Positions 1 to 7,667 of a stretch of DNA of 64,000 nt are shown here, in pieces. The DNA comes from Bacillota bacterium. Lineage in GTDB: Bacteria; Bacillota; Clostridia; Acetivibrionales; DSM-1351. Position 1 is the stretch's first letter. Every line of letters begins with the position of its first letter. The stretch lies in NCBI GenBank assembly GCA_023460955.1, contig JAEWOH010000065.1, positions 17,201-81,200 of the forward strand. Reading direction: 5' to 3'. A program made the translations under genes and the position numbers. The notes beneath the pieces were generated by a model. The model ran no database searches and was not told the origin of the DNA. It saw only the letters and a program-made list of their open reading frames with translations.

Positions 1-376
1 TTATTGAGTTTTCGGGCATATAGGCCTGTTTCTCGTTGTTCAAAGTCATTTCTCTGCCTATCTTCCTGAAGAAGGCTTTAATATCCTCAAGGCTTTCCTC
101 ATGTAAAACCAATTTTCTTCCGCATAACTGTGATATGGTTTCTTTGGTCAAATCATCCTGAGTAGGGCCAAGACCTCCTGTCGTAATTACAACATCACAT
201 CTTTTTAGAGCCAGTTCCAAACTTTCTTTAAGCCTTTCGGGATTATCACCAACCACACTATGGTAGTAAACACTAACTCCCAAGTCTGGCAGCTTTGATG
301 AAATGTATTGTGCATTTGTATTTACAATCTGCCCCATGAGCAGCTCAGTTCCAACAGCTAATATTTCAGCTTTCAT
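1..376 (-). CDS. cinA: CinA-family protein, N-terminal part (cut by window edge)
   Basis: The first 125 codons of a minus-strand gene whose 3' end lies left of the window. The translation starts MKAEILAVGTELLMGQ and carries TTGGLGPTQDDLT at about residues 71-83, both signatures of the MoaB/MogA-like domain of the CinA family. Family members have this N-terminal domain and often a C-terminal nicotinamide-nucleotide amidase domain that recycles the pyridine nucleotide cycle intermediate NMN; the second domain cannot be seen here. The start ATG at 376 follows a weak AGAAGG-type site. It has no gene upstream on the same strand, so it may be transcribed from the gap to its right. Confidence 0.9.
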   Translation of the reverse strand, partial: MKAEILAVGTELLMGQIVNTNAQYISSKLPDLGVSVYYHSVVGDNPERLKESLELALKRCDVVITTGGLGPTQDDLTKETISQLCGRKLVLHEESLEDIKAFFRKIGREMTLNNEKQAYMPENSI

Positions 377-583
377 TATTTAACCTTCTTTCCTTCTAGG
401 TTTGGAACAGTACCGGATTGTAATCATATACCAGCTGCTCCAGAAGCAATATGAACAATGGTCATAATATTTAAGCCAATGTATTGTTTACAGTTTTTTG
501 CATTCAACAATTAGCTCTTTATATTATACCAACCCAAAAGCAAAAAGTAAGCTGTTAGATTGAAAAAGATTTTGGAGGACTGT

Positions 584-640
584 ACGCAGAAGTTAGAAGT
601 TAGTAGCCAGAAGTTTAGTAGCAGATACCGTAGAATTACG
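584..640. repeat. Degenerate GTTAGTAG/GCAGATA repeat tract
   Basis: Low-complexity run built of words such as GAAGTTAG, GTTAGTAG, TTTAGTAG and GCAGATAC. The same words occur, on the other strand, in the tract at 45000-45064. It is probably a dispersed intergenic simple repeat; no coding potential is seen. Confidence 0.5.
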
Positions 641-785
641 CACTAAGAAAATAAAAGAGAAACCGAATGAAAGGAATATTATTCAGTACTGAATTATTTA
701 AATCATAACATTATACCCAATTTTATACAAGTATTTTTATTGTACAACATTACATTTTGGCTATTGATTGATCTATAACTATCAA

Positions 786-830
786 ATTTTCCCAAAGAGT
801 TATATAATATTTCTATAGTTAATGAACTTT
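786..830 (+). promoter_or_regulatory. 45-bp element shared with 2266-2310, contains TATAAT
   Basis: Forty of 45 positions match the segment at 2266-2310. The core is CCAAA-n-AGTT-n-TATAATA followed by TTCTATAGTTA-n-TGAACTTT. TATAAT (803-808) could be a -10 box, but no good -35 lies 17 bases upstream in either copy. Each copy precedes a plus-strand gene, 22 bases before the lipoprotein gene here. Confidence 0.5.
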
Positions 831-851
831 GATTTGAAGGAGGTTTGAAGG

Positions 852-1898
852 TTGAGATTCAAATTATGCCTATTAATTATTGCAAGTTCAATTGCACTGC
901 TTTGTGCCTGTGGGAATCCCAATAAGTCAGCTCTAAATTCTGAGGTTTCAACTTCAATAAATGGAAATAGAGATGTTTCGGGGCTGACCTCGCAGCGTTC
1001 AGAAAGTACTTACGTATCTGAAGGTACTTCACAAGCTAAAGTTACTGAAACTACAGAAGTAAAGCCAGAACCTAAATTGAAATTTCCACGGCTTGATTCG
1101 TCTACAGCTCGTAAAGAGATGGTTGCTGCAATTTATGACGATCATGTTATAAATGGTGAAATGACCGGGATGGAACCCCTTTGCAGTAAAACACATGAAG
1201 CGATTTTAAACCTGATTGACGGCAAGGTGGATCTGGTATTTGCACTTTTACCCACTGAAGATGAGCTAAAATATATGAGTAAAAAAGGTGTCGATCTAAA
1301 AGCCCGTTGCTATGCATATGATGCCCTATTAATTCTGGGTAATTCTCAGAATCCGGTAAAAAACCTAAGTTCTAATCAGTTAAGGGACATATACCGTAAA
1401 AAAATCACTAATTGGAAAGAGGTTGGTGGTGTAGACGCAGATATATCGGTTTATGTGCGTGACAGTCAGTCAGGAAGTCAACGGATGTTTGAATCCTTGG
1501 TATGGGCTGGACAAAAAGACATCCCTGATTTTCAGGATGGAACTTACGATGATATGGAAATCAGCGAAATGGGTGCACTGGTTAATATGGTTGAATATGA
1601 TATTAACGCTATTGGATTTAGCTTTATGACTTTTGTGGATGGAGAATATGGATCATCAACAAACTTGAAAAGCTTTGCCGTGGATGGAATTGAACCGACA
1701 CCTACCAATATTGTTAACAAAAAATATCCCTTTGTTACAACTGCATGGATGCTTATGAGGGCAGATGAATCGGCAAGCAGCCCAGCGCAATGGTTGTTTG
1801 ACTGGTTTATAGGAGAGAATTCACAAAAATATATTAAAAACCATACTAGTTCTATACCGGCAAACAATGAAAATCCAATCATAATCAAAGCGAAATGA
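852..1898 (+). CDS. PstS-like substrate-binding lipoprotein
   Basis: 348 residues. The N-terminus is a lipoprotein signal with the acylated cysteine at position 20 (LCAC). After a Ser/Thr/Glu-rich linker to about residue 75 comes a periplasmic-binding-protein fold of the phosphate-binding (PstS) type. The segment NPVKNLSSNQLRDIY and then RDSQSGSQRMFE are typical of that family's anion-binding region. The start is TTG, eight bases after AAGGAGG. No pstC, pstA, pstB or phoU lies nearby, so it is an orphan; the ligand could be phosphate or another anion, and a signalling or surface role is equally possible. It shares its upstream element with the epimerase gene at 2417. Confidence 0.8.
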   Translation: MRFKLCLLIIASSIALLCACGNPNKSALNSEVSTSINGNRDVSGLTSQRSESTYVSEGTSQAKVTETTEVKPEPKLKFPRLDSSTARKEMVAAIYDDHVINGEMTGMEPLCSKTHEAILNLIDGKVDLVFALLPTEDELKYMSKKGVDLKARCYAYDALLILGNSQNPVKNLSSNQLRDIYRKKITNWKEVGGVDADISVYVRDSQSGSQRMFESLVWAGQKDIPDFQDGTYDDMEISEMGALVNMVEYDINAIGFSFMTFVDGEYGSSTNLKSFAVDGIEPTPTNIVNKKYPFVTTAWMLMRADESASSPAQWLFDWFIGENSQKYIKNHTSSIPANNENPIIIKAK

Positions 1899-1962
1899 AC
1901 TGATTAGTACCTTTAACAAATTAAGTTTATGCTAATATTAATTAATAAGGAGTAAGAATTAT

Positions 1963-2172
1963 ATGAAAGAATATTTTAAGTCAATATTTATGGGATTATC
2001 AATAATGGTAATTGGGTTTATAATCTGCTCAACATTAGCTGGCGTTTTTGACGGGGGCAATCCTGATAATTCTTTCCTATCTGCAATAACATTCGCAATA
2101 TTATTTTTATGTTCTACACTTGCTGTCTGTACTAGAGCCGTACTTAAGACAATAAATAAAAATACCAAATAA
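1963..2172 (+). CDS. Small two-helix membrane protein
   Basis: 69 residues with two hydrophobic stretches, roughly residues 8-28 and 37-58, separated by a short Gly/Asp/Asn loop, and a Lys-rich tail. AAGGAG lies at a good distance before the ATG. It sits 64 bases behind the PstS-like gene on the same strand and may be cotranscribed with it. I do not recognise a family and assign no function. Confidence 0.6.
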   Translation: MKEYFKSIFMGLSIMVIGFIICSTLAGVFDGGNPDNSFLSAITFAILFLCSTLAVCTRAVLKTINKNTK

Positions 2173-2265
2173 AATTTAAAAAACAAATGCGTACATACAT
2201 TTGCATATGAAGAAAATTGAAAATCGATAGTATTATCTTTCCAACTGAGGTTTACACACTATTAT

Positions 2266-2310
2266 ATTTTGCCAAACAGTTGTATAATACTTCTATAGTT
2301 ATTGAACTTT
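2266..2310 (+). promoter_or_regulatory. Second copy of the 45-bp element, contains TATAAT
   Basis: Matches 786-830 at 40 of 45 positions, including the segment downstream of TATAAT (2283-2288). It lies about 105 bases before the chosen epimerase start. Conservation beyond the -10-like box suggests a recent duplication or a shared regulator site rather than chance promoter similarity. Confidence 0.5.
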
Positions 2311-2416
2311 TGATATATGAAAGGTATGTTTGAATAATAGTAATAAGTTTGATATTTATCCGGATAATAAATTATTGTAACTAATGCCTTATATCATTTT
2401 ACGGGAGGAATGGATA

Positions 2417-3427
2417 ATGAAAGTATTATTTATCGGAGGTACAGGTACTATCAGTACGGCTATTACTTCTGCTTTAGTTAAACAGGGCTGTGAATTATAT
2501 TTGTTGAATCGCGGTAATAACAACAATCGAGTTCCTGAAGGTACTAAAATCATTAAGGCTGATATAAGTGACGAAGCCAATGTGGCCTCCCTTATTAAGG
2601 GTATGGAATTTGATGTTGTTGCAGACTTTATTGCTTTTGTACCTGCTCAGGTTGAACGTGATATCAGACTGTTTACCGGTATAACAAAACAGTATATTTT
2701 CATAAGTTCTGCATCAGCGTATCAGAAGCCTCTCTCAGATTATAGAATTACAGAATCCACTCCTCTTGCGAATCCTTACTGGGAGTATTCGAGAAATAAG
2801 ATTGCCTGTGAGGAGCTGCTGATTTCCGAGTATCGTAAGAATAATTTCCCTGTCACAATAATACGTCCAAGCCACACATATGATGATCGCAGCATACCAC
2901 TTGGAGTTCACGGTGATAAAGGCAGCTGGCAGGTTGCAAAGCGAATGCTTGAAAACAAGCCCGTTATAATTCATGGTGACGGTACCTCTCTCTGGACACT
3001 TACTCACAATAGCGATTTTGCCAAAGGCTTTATTGGTCTTATGGGAAATATTCATGCTATCGGTGAGGCTGTTAATATTACCTCTGATGAAAGCCTGACA
3101 TGGAATCAGATATATGAGATTATTGCAGCTGCACTTGGTGTTAAACTAAATGCTGTTCACATTCCATCAAATTATCTTGCGGCCAGCAGTAATTATGATT
3201 TTACCGGCTCGCTTATCGGTGACAAAGCAAACACTGTTGTTTTTGACAATTCAAAAGTAAAAAGGCTTGTACCCGGCTTTAATGCTACAGTTCGTTTTGA
3301 CCAGGGAATTAAAATTATACTCGATAATGTTCTTTCTCACCCTGAATTACAAATTGAAGACCCCGAATTTGATACCTGGTGTGACAGGATAGTAGGAAAT
3401 TATCTTGGTTCAATTAGAAAATTTTAA
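2417..3427 (+). CDS. NAD-dependent epimerase/dehydratase
   Basis: 336 residues from the ATG at 2417, which follows GGGAGG by eight bases; an upstream ATG at 2384 has no such site. The protein opens with the Rossmann fingerprint FIGGTGTIS (about residues 4-12) of extended short-chain dehydrogenases. SSASAY and a later YWEYSRNK supply the Ser and the YxxxK catalytic pair, and IIRPSHTYD follows. Enzymes of this family act on nucleotide sugars or similar substrates; the exact substrate cannot be read from sequence. It stands alone, with its own upstream element and a strong terminator behind it. Confidence 0.85.
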   Translation: MKVLFIGGTGTISTAITSALVKQGCELYLLNRGNNNNRVPEGTKIIKADISDEANVASLIKGMEFDVVADFIAFVPAQVERDIRLFTGITKQYIFISSASAYQKPLSDYRITESTPLANPYWEYSRNKIACEELLISEYRKNNFPVTIIRPSHTYDDRSIPLGVHGDKGSWQVAKRMLENKPVIIHGDGTSLWTLTHNSDFAKGFIGLMGNIHAIGEAVNITSDESLTWNQIYEIIAAALGVKLNAVHIPSNYLAASSNYDFTGSLIGDKANTVVFDNSKVKRLVPGFNATVRFDQGIKIILDNVLSHPELQIEDPEFDTWCDRIVGNYLGSIRKF

Positions 3428-3470
3428 TTCCAACAGTATATATCTCTTTATAAAATGTATCTAGAAAGGA

Positions 3471-3520
3471 AAAAGCCAGCAGCGGTAGAATTTAATTATT
3501 ATTCCGCTTCGCTGGCCTTT
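3471..3520. terminator. Convergent terminator
   Basis: GCCAGC (3475-3480) pairs with GCTGGC (3511-3516), extended by AGCGG/CCGCT-type pairing inside. It is flanked by an A-run on the left and a T-run on the right, so it can serve both the epimerase gene and the minus-strand gene ending at 3522. Confidence 0.8.
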
Positions 3521-3521
3521 A

Positions 3522-4844
3522 TTATTTGAATTTTGGACGAGAGCTGTCAAAAACTTTACTCACATCAAACAAGTCCTTCATTAATTGAGGCATATGATAC
3601 ATTTTATATCCGTCCAGGTCTATTCTTTCCATATATACATTATCTTTATATGTAATTATTGATGGCTTTGGCCCCACACCGCAATATATGTCAAAACCCT
3701 GATTAATTATATACTTCATTCTTTTATCACTCTGCTTAAAGGTGGCCCCAAAAGGAGATATATAAATACTTGTAGGGCCCACAATACTCCCAACCTCTCT
3801 TTTCCATCGCTGTGTATCATACATTAGAAAATCCAGCTTTATGGTACCTTCTGAAAAAGTTCTCCTGTGAGTGTAGCTATGACTTGCAAAGGTCCAACCA
3901 GTTTCCTTAAGTTTGTTCACAACCGGTATGACCTTTTCTCTTTCATCTTCCCAGGAGGGATTATCTCGATTTGTTCTGTAGCCCAATATCCCCTCATAGC
4001 CTGTTAATGCAAGTGTTCCTTTTGCTCCTTTTGTTGAAAAGTCCGGGTTCTGCTCTACAAAGTTATTCAATATCGGGACAACATCTCCGTCTATAGATAT
4101 AATTTCTTTGCCCTCTGGAGTATCAATAATTGAAGCAAGCTTTTCGTTAGCATCAATTATCAATCTCTTTGCAAATCCATCTTTTTGCATATATTTATAA
4201 TAGCTCATGTCGTCAACTGATATGACCAGAGGTTTTTGTCCTTTAGGAAGGTATAATTTCTTAACCTCCATTTTTCCTGAAGCACCCGCACTAAATAATG
4301 CACCTAAATCCACAAGTGTATATCCACGATCATACATATCCTGTATCATCAGCTTGAATTCTTTGACTGTAGTCATCCAATTATTATAGCCCTGTTCCAT
4401 GGAATCACCAGTAAAGCATAATTCCGGGTAAACAATTAAGCTGTGAAAAAACACATGATATATGGGACCCTTGTAGATAACCATATCATTCTGTAGACTA
4501 TCTAACAGGTCTTGAAGCTTCAATAATTCTTCATTTTCCGATTGAATTTTTATTGCCAGCTTCAATTCCTCTGCTGCTTTTTTATAATGTGTTTGATTAA
4601 TTAACTGTTTAATTTCGGATATGTATTTTTCTGCTTGTTCTTTATTTGATATGTTATTTGTTATTTCAGAGGTATTTTTTACATTTGCGGTCTGAGGGGC
4701 TTGCTCGTTTGCTATTGTAGTCGGAGGAGGTTGATAATTTACCTGTGGTGTTGGATTTGTTGTAAGCAGTAAGCTGACAACCGATATAATTACTATTATT
4801 GAAATGGAACTGATTACTACAATGAAGGTAAATTTTTTATTCAT
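3522..4844 (-). CDS. Membrane-anchored polysaccharide deacetylase-like protein
   Basis: 440 residues. A membrane helix spans about residues 7-28, followed by a Pro/Thr/Asn-rich linker and a helical segment (about 65-120) that looks TPR- or coiled-coil-like. The C-terminal two thirds resemble the NodB deacetylase fold: SVDDM (209-213) stands where TFDDG is usual, SHSYTH (321-326) supplies the H-x3-H metal ligands, and ISPFG (362-366) matches motif 3. The substrate would be an extracellular polysaccharide or peptidoglycan. The first motif keeps both Asp residues, so activity is plausible. It is a single gene bounded by a terminator on its 3' side. Confidence 0.75.
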   Translation of the reverse strand: MNKKFTFIVVISSISIIVIISVVSLLLTTNPTPQVNYQPPPTTIANEQAPQTANVKNTSEITNNISNKEQAEKYISEIKQLINQTHYKKAAEELKLAIKIQSENEELLKLQDLLDSLQNDMVIYKGPIYHVFFHSLIVYPELCFTGDSMEQGYNNWMTTVKEFKLMIQDMYDRGYTLVDLGALFSAGASGKMEVKKLYLPKGQKPLVISVDDMSYYKYMQKDGFAKRLIIDANEKLASIIDTPEGKEIISIDGDVVPILNNFVEQNPDFSTKGAKGTLALTGYEGILGYRTNRDNPSWEDEREKVIPVVNKLKETGWTFASHSYTHRRTFSEGTIKLDFLMYDTQRWKREVGSIVGPTSIYISPFGATFKQSDKRMKYIINQGFDIYCGVGPKPSIITYKDNVYMERIDLDGYKMYHMPQLMKDLFDVSKVFDSSRPKFK

Positions 4845-4911
4845 TCGACACCGCCCTTACCAATATGTTACAAATTTGTTTATTAAGTTTAATGATATAT
4901 TATTAATAAAA

Positions 4912-4943
4912 AAGAAGCCATAGGTTTTAGCCTATGACTTCTT
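4912..4943 (-). terminator. Terminator of the ior-paaK-ACT cluster
   Basis: AAGAAGCCATAGG (4912-4924) pairs with CCTATGACTTCTT (4931-4943) with one mismatch and a 6-base loop; the A-rich stretch to its left gives a T-run on the minus strand. Confidence 0.8.
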
Positions 4944-4959
4944 TACAATATTGTAACCT

Positions 4960-5391
4960 TTACATGCAATATACCTTCTGACTTGGAATTAACGCTATAT
5001 CGCAATTAGCAAGCGTCTTAATGGCATCGTCCGGTTTTTCGACCCTGATAATAACAAAGGCATCGTTTCCGCTCTTTCCCACAAAAGCGTACATGTACTC
5101 AATGCTGATATTTTGTTGATGAAGAACCTCGAGAGCTTTTGCAAGTCCTCCCGGCTTATCCTCAACTCCAATTGCTATTACACTGGTACAACTTACGGTA
5201 AATTCGTTGTCACTTAAGACCTTTTCAGCTTCCTCAGGCTTGTTTACTATTAATCTAAGAATGCCGAAATCTGTAGTATCAGCAATAGATAAAGCGCAAA
5301 TATTAATATTGTTCTCAGCCAATGTCTTTGTTACATCCGCCAAGCGGCCGGACTTATTTTCCAGAAATACAGATATCTGTTTTACCAACAT
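4960..5391 (-). CDS. Tandem ACT-domain protein
   Basis: 143 residues made of two ACT domains (about 3-65 and 70-140). The first reads VKQISVFLENKSGRLADVT, the second IGVEDKPGGLAKALEVL, each with the Gly at the ligand-binding turn. ACT domains bind small molecules, usually amino acids. It begins 25 bases behind paaK, a pairing common in anaerobes with aryl-acid-CoA ligases, so it probably senses an aromatic or related amino acid, or tunes the ligase. That role is inferred from position only. Confidence 0.8.
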   Translation of the reverse strand: MLVKQISVFLENKSGRLADVTKTLAENNINICALSIADTTDFGILRLIVNKPEEAEKVLSDNEFTVSCTSVIAIGVEDKPGGLAKALEVLHQQNISIEYMYAFVGKSGNDAFVIIRVEKPDDAIKTLANCDIALIPSQKVYCM

Positions 5392-5416
5392 AGTTATAGG
5401 CCTCCTTTATATTCCT

Positions 5417-6718
5417 TTACAGAACTCTCTTATCAATAACTCGTTTGGCTTTACCCTCACTGCGTGCAATACTCTTTGGTTCAACAAGCTTGATTTTAGC
5501 GCTTATACCCAAAGTACTTTCAACCTCTTTTTTAATTTTTCTTTCAATATCTTCAAGTTTCTTAACTTCGTCCGAGAATAACTGAGGTGTAATCTCAACC
5601 TGTATCTCAAGGGTATCCAGATTATCCTTCCTATCAACAATCAACATATAGTGAGGTGCCGTTTCACCAATTGATAGAAGAACACTTTCGACCTGAGAAG
5701 GAAATACATTTACTCCTCTGATTATTAACATATCATCAGTTCTTCCTGTTACCTTGCTCATTCTGACTTCTGTACGTCCGCATTTACAAGGGGTATAACT
5801 CAATGAGGAAAGATCTCTTGTTCTATATCTTATAAGCGGCAAGCCTTCCTTAGTTATGGTTGTAAATACTATTTCTCCCTGTGAACCTTCAGGTAAAACC
5901 TCACCTGTGTCAGGATCAATAATTTCGGGGATAAAATGATCCTCAGGTATATGCATGCCACACTGATATTCGCATTCGCATGCGACACCCGGACCTATTA
6001 CCTCACTTAAGCCATAAATATCAAAGGCTTTAATCTTTAGTCTTTCTTCAATTTCTTTTCTCATACTTTCAGACCAAGGTTCCGCTCCAAATATGCCCGC
6101 TTTAAGCTTCAGATCACTTGGCTTGATACCCATCTCTTCCATTTCCTCAGCTAAATAGAGCGCATAGGATGGGGTACATGCAATGTGTGTGGTTCCGAAG
6201 TCCTGCATTAATGACAGCTGTAGCTTCGTATTGCCGGAGGAAGTCGGAATAACAGTAGCCCCAAGGTATTCGCCACCATAATGTGCTCCCAGACCTCCGG
6301 TAAATAAACCATAGCCATAGGATACCTGCAGGAAGGAGTCTTTTCCTGCTCCTGCTCCGGCAAAGGTACGAGCCATAACCTCAGCCCAAACCTCGATATC
6401 GTTCTTAGTATAACCAACAACTGTCTTTTTGCCGGTAGTACCTGAAGAGGCATGAACTCTGATTATTTCACTCATAGGTGCAGCAAATAGTCCGAAGGGA
6501 TAAGTGTCCCTCAAATCCTGCTTATATGTAAAGGGTAAATGCTTCAAGTCCTCCACAGACTTGATATCTCCGGGCAAAATACCCTTTTCATCCATCTTTT
6601 TTTTGTAATGCGGCACATTGTTGTAGACTCTGTTTACCGTTTTGATGAGCCGTTCGGACTGAACCTTTTTCATCTCGTCTCTGGACATACATTCATATTT
6701 TTCGTTCCAATAAGACAT
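5417..6718 (-). CDS. paaK: Phenylacetate-CoA ligase
   Basis: 433 residues, the normal length. It is an adenylate-forming ligase: the phosphate-binding loop SSGTTGKKT lies at residues 91-99, YGLSEVIGPG and the Cys-rich CECEYQCG follow in the middle, and a small C-terminal domain contains GRTDDMLIIRGVNVFP. The reaction is aryl acid plus CoA plus ATP to aryl-CoA, AMP and PPi. The start is supported by GGAGGG eight bases upstream. With IorAB upstream it can connect aryl-pyruvate oxidation and aryl-acid/aryl-CoA exchange; the substrate may be phenylacetate, indoleacetate or a relative. Confidence 0.9.
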   Translation of the reverse strand: MSYWNEKYECMSRDEMKKVQSERLIKTVNRVYNNVPHYKKKMDEKGILPGDIKSVEDLKHLPFTYKQDLRDTYPFGLFAAPMSEIIRVHASSGTTGKKTVVGYTKNDIEVWAEVMARTFAGAGAGKDSFLQVSYGYGLFTGGLGAHYGGEYLGATVIPTSSGNTKLQLSLMQDFGTTHIACTPSYALYLAEEMEEMGIKPSDLKLKAGIFGAEPWSESMRKEIEERLKIKAFDIYGLSEVIGPGVACECEYQCGMHIPEDHFIPEIIDPDTGEVLPEGSQGEIVFTTITKEGLPLIRYRTRDLSSLSYTPCKCGRTEVRMSKVTGRTDDMLIIRGVNVFPSQVESVLLSIGETAPHYMLIVDRKDNLDTLEIQVEITPQLFSDEVKKLEDIERKIKKEVESTLGISAKIKLVEPKSIARSEGKAKRVIDKRVL

Positions 6719-6844
6719 AATACAATCCCTCCAAGATTAGATATTTAGTTTTTATTTTTTGCCAAACATCCCACCCCGGAATGGCTTTCAGGGTTTACAG
6801 CACTGCCGCCCCACACAAAAGCAATCGGCCTAAATTCAATAAAG

Positions 6845-6877
6845 TTATTCTAGATAAATATTTATTCTAGATAAATA
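6845..6877. repeat. Tandem 17-bp direct repeat
   Basis: TTATTCTAGATAAATA occurs at 6845-6860 and again at 6862-6877, 17 bases apart, between iorB and paaK. Each unit has the near-palindrome TTATTCTAGATAA. It might be an operator or chance AT-rich duplication. Confidence 0.5.
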
Positions 6878-6943
6878 TAAAATAAAATATTAAAACAAAA
6901 TGCTTAGTAACAGATATTTAGTATAATTTTCTCTTGCTTTACA

Positions 6944-7519
6944 TCAAGTATGATAATTGTAGCCTTCCTCAAAAGCCTTAAGGTTGACTTCCAGCACTTT
7001 AGCCGGAACAACTTCATTTATAGCGTCAAGGAATATCTGTTTGTCTATTCCAGTCAGCCTTGCCATTACACCGAGAAGCACTATATTTACAGCCTTGATG
7101 GTTCCACACTGGCGTGCAATTTTAAGAGCATCCAAGGAGTAAACACTATAACCGGCTTTGAGTGTTTTCATTATATTTTCAGGATACTTAGCCTTACCGA
7201 TAATAACAGGCATTGGGTCAATTTCCTGCTCGTTTATAATCATTTTACCATCTTTTGTAAGATAATCAATCCACCTTAATGCTTCCAGTTCTTCAAAAGC
7301 TACAATAAGGTCTGCTTCACCCTTTTCTATCAAGGGTGAGTATACCTTGTCACCGAATTTAACATATGTAACGACACTTCCGCCTCGTTGAGACATTCCA
7401 TGGACCTCAGAGACTTTAACATCGAAATTCATTTTCAGAGCCACAGTACCAAGAATTCTGCTGGCTAAAAGAGTCCCTTGTCCGCCAACACCAACTATTA
7501 AAAGGTTTAATTTTTCCAT
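6944..7519 (-). CDS. iorB: Indolepyruvate:ferredoxin oxidoreductase, beta subunit
   Basis: 191 residues from the ATG at 7519, which follows GGGAGA; an ATG 12 bases upstream has no ribosome site. The protein is the gamma-type domain of 2-oxoacid oxidoreductases, opening with LLIVGVGGQGTLLASRILG and later SEVHGMSQRGGSV. Together with IorA it decarboxylates aryl pyruvates (indole-, phenyl-, hydroxyphenylpyruvate) to acyl-CoA and reduces ferredoxin. It lies 148 bases behind iorA, an unusually wide gap for this pair, filled with small inverted repeats. Confidence 0.9.
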   Translation of the reverse strand: MEKLNLLIVGVGGQGTLLASRILGTVALKMNFDVKVSEVHGMSQRGGSVVTYVKFGDKVYSPLIEKGEADLIVAFEELEALRWIDYLTKDGKMIINEQEIDPMPVIIGKAKYPENIMKTLKAGYSVYSLDALKIARQCGTIKAVNIVLLGVMARLTGIDKQIFLDAINEVVPAKVLEVNLKAFEEGYNYHT

Positions 7520-7533
7520 ATTATCTCCCATCT

Positions 7534-7599
7534 ACGCGCATAGCGCGTACACAAATAGTAATGAAAAGACACATGGTGGCTTTTCGCTGCGTGAAAAGC
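7534..7599. repeat. Two small inverted repeats between iorA and iorB
   Basis: ACGCGC (7534-7539) faces GCGCGT (7543-7548), and GCTTTTC (7579-7585) faces GAAAAGC (7593-7599). They lie in the iorA-iorB gap and could form RNA hairpins, for example for processing or differential expression. Neither has a terminator-like T-run. Confidence 0.4.
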
Positions 7600-7667
7600 A
7601 CGATGACCAACCAAATGTATTTTTCACGCTAATCTCCATTCCGCTGCAGTTCAGCGATTAAAAATAA

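Larger units (their letters stand above)
377..851. other. Intergenic gap between cinA and the PstS-like gene
   Basis: About 475 bases without a convincing gene. It separates two divergent genes. It holds the degenerate GTTAGTAG repeat tract at 584-640 and the 45-bp element at 786-830, which recurs upstream of the epimerase gene. The rest is AT-rich and I see no RNA gene in it. Confidence 0.6.
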
